64,000 nt of DNA from Lasioglossum baleicum (lineage: Eukaryota; Arthropoda; Insecta; Hymenoptera; Halictidae). The position numbers and the translations under genes are program-made. The stretch lies in NCBI RefSeq assembly GCF_051020765.1, contig NC_134946.1, positions 3,275,239 through 3,339,238 of the forward strand, written 5' to 3'. The notes below the pieces were generated by a model that saw only the letters and a program-made list of their open reading frames with translations, was not told the origin of the DNA and made no database searches. The number at the start of each line of letters is the position of its first letter. The stretch's first letter is position 1. Below are positions 63,012-64,000 of this stretch, piece by piece.

Positions 63012-63942
63012 AAATAATGATCGTCAGGATACGTTGTAAACTTTACATACAACCAGAGGAAAATTTTACTATAGATTCTGTATTTTAATAATCTCTCTAC
63101 CAATCTTATACAATAGCATATCTCAATTTCATAAGTACTTAAGACTCGGCGAAGAATCTGCTGTCACTGACAAAATTTCTGGGAGAATGAAGGTGATGCG
63201 TACAATAAAACGAAAAACGCATTCGAAATGATATTTGTATAAAAAAATCACATGTACCGAATCATTTTTATTGTATTTTCAAGAGAATATTACTGTTCTT
63301 TCTCACACGATACATTTTATTTTTTCTTGTTAGATAAAAAAGCCGATCAATCACAAAAGAATCTGTTCTATCCTAATCTGAGAATCGTTCGAAAAAGCAC
63401 TCGCTATTTACGTGTTCCATCTCCCTTTATTTCAATCAGATTTCTATTCGTACTACAACGTTTTTCTGCACTCGTTCCATGTTATTGAGACAATATATAC
63501 AAGATGCAATGACCGCTATTGTTTTCACATCAATTGTAAAATGCCTGTAAGAATTACTATTTACACTGGACATGCTGTTACACATGTGCGCTGGTTTAAT
63601 ATGTATACGAAAGCGTTATTTTCGTAGTATTCTTAATTATTTTGGTATGATTAGCGTCGATGACATTCGAGGAACGTATTTCCACGAGAAAACTATTGCC
63701 AAACGAGAGCAAATAATCAATTTCTATCTACCACGCGTGTTAGATAATCTTTCAAGAAAATTCCTCATTAAAAAGTGGAACGACGATACGAGTGGTCTAG
63801 TCCAGTGTGCCACGTCGTTCAGCAACAAGAAGAAACAATTAAGTGTCTAACCATTCGCACCTCAGCCACCAGGGCTGTTATCATTTATCACATACCATAT
63901 TAATCTGGTTTCGAATATCTACACATTCTCAAATCGTCCTCT

Positions 63943-64000
63943 TCATTTCTCTTTATTCAACGCCTGGATGAACTCCTCCAGCTTCTCTTGAATTTGCCTG
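63943..64000 (-). CDS. probable C-terminal end of an unidentified gene (partial)
   Basis: The minus strand from the window edge reads without a stop to TGA at 63943-63945. The last 18 residues, RQIQEKLEEFIQALNKEK, are amphipathic, Glu/Lys-rich and helix-like, as expected of a real protein end. The gene continues right of the window. The fragment is too short to identify, and a chance open frame remains possible. Confidence 0.4.
   Translation of the reverse strand, partial: RQIQEKLEEFIQALNKEK

Larger units (their letters stand above)
61230..63942. other. TMEM184C 3' UTR and spacer
   Basis: It contains the TA-flanked palindrome at 61421-61687, an AG microsatellite and a GAT/AAT microsatellite. 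AATAAA hexamers occur near 62310 and 62625, but the true 3' end is not determinable. The remaining open frames lack domains. Confidence 0.45.

Overview
This is an insect nuclear genomic window, most likely from a hymenopteran (ant or bee). The basis is multi-exon genes with GT-AG introns, AT-rich intergenic DNA, and a dense load of Tc1/mariner, pogo-like, hAT-like and piggyBac-like non-autonomous elements. I see no bacterial operon, CRISPR, phage or rRNA features. The species call is inference from repeat flavour and could be wrong.

Layout. (1) 2.77-7.57 kb, + strand: the last six coding exons of a Caskin (ckn) gene with tandem SAM domains and a conserved C-terminal tail; its 5' exons lie left of the window and its 3' UTR runs on for at least about 2 kb. 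(2) 10.6-41.3 kb: a roughly 30 kb stretch with no convincing host gene. It holds palindromic MITEs, a large fold-back element beside an internally deleted transposase, two satellite arrays (about 180 bp at 34.2-35.6 kb, about 189 bp at 38.7-39.5 kb), degenerate minisatellites, and scattered near-perfect YY1/Pho-type motifs. (3) 41.36-46.18 kb, + strand: a secreted cuticle protein of the pro-resilin/RR type, whose signal peptide appears to be split by a 4 kb intron. (4) 48.16-51.38 kb, + strand: a complete 12-exon BBS7 gene (717 aa) with a candidate RFX X-box about 170 bp upstream. (5) 52.27-54.94 kb, - strand, convergent with BBS7: a seven-finger C2H2 zinc-finger protein. (6) 57.29-61.23 kb, + strand: a complete 6-exon TMEM184C-type seven-pass membrane protein (421 aa). 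(7) 63.94 kb to the right edge, - strand: the probable last 18 codons of another gene.

The genes do not form a pathway: a synaptic scaffold, a cuticle protein, a ciliary BBSome subunit, a nuclear zinc-finger protein and a membrane protein are simply neighbours. What stands out is the regulatory and repeat structure around them. I found no clear new biological system. The items I would follow up are the X-box at BBS7, the YY1/Pho motif excess in the gene-poor region, the split signal peptide of the cuticle gene, and a family of six related MITEs. All exon boundaries were read by eye from splice sites and reading-frame continuity.
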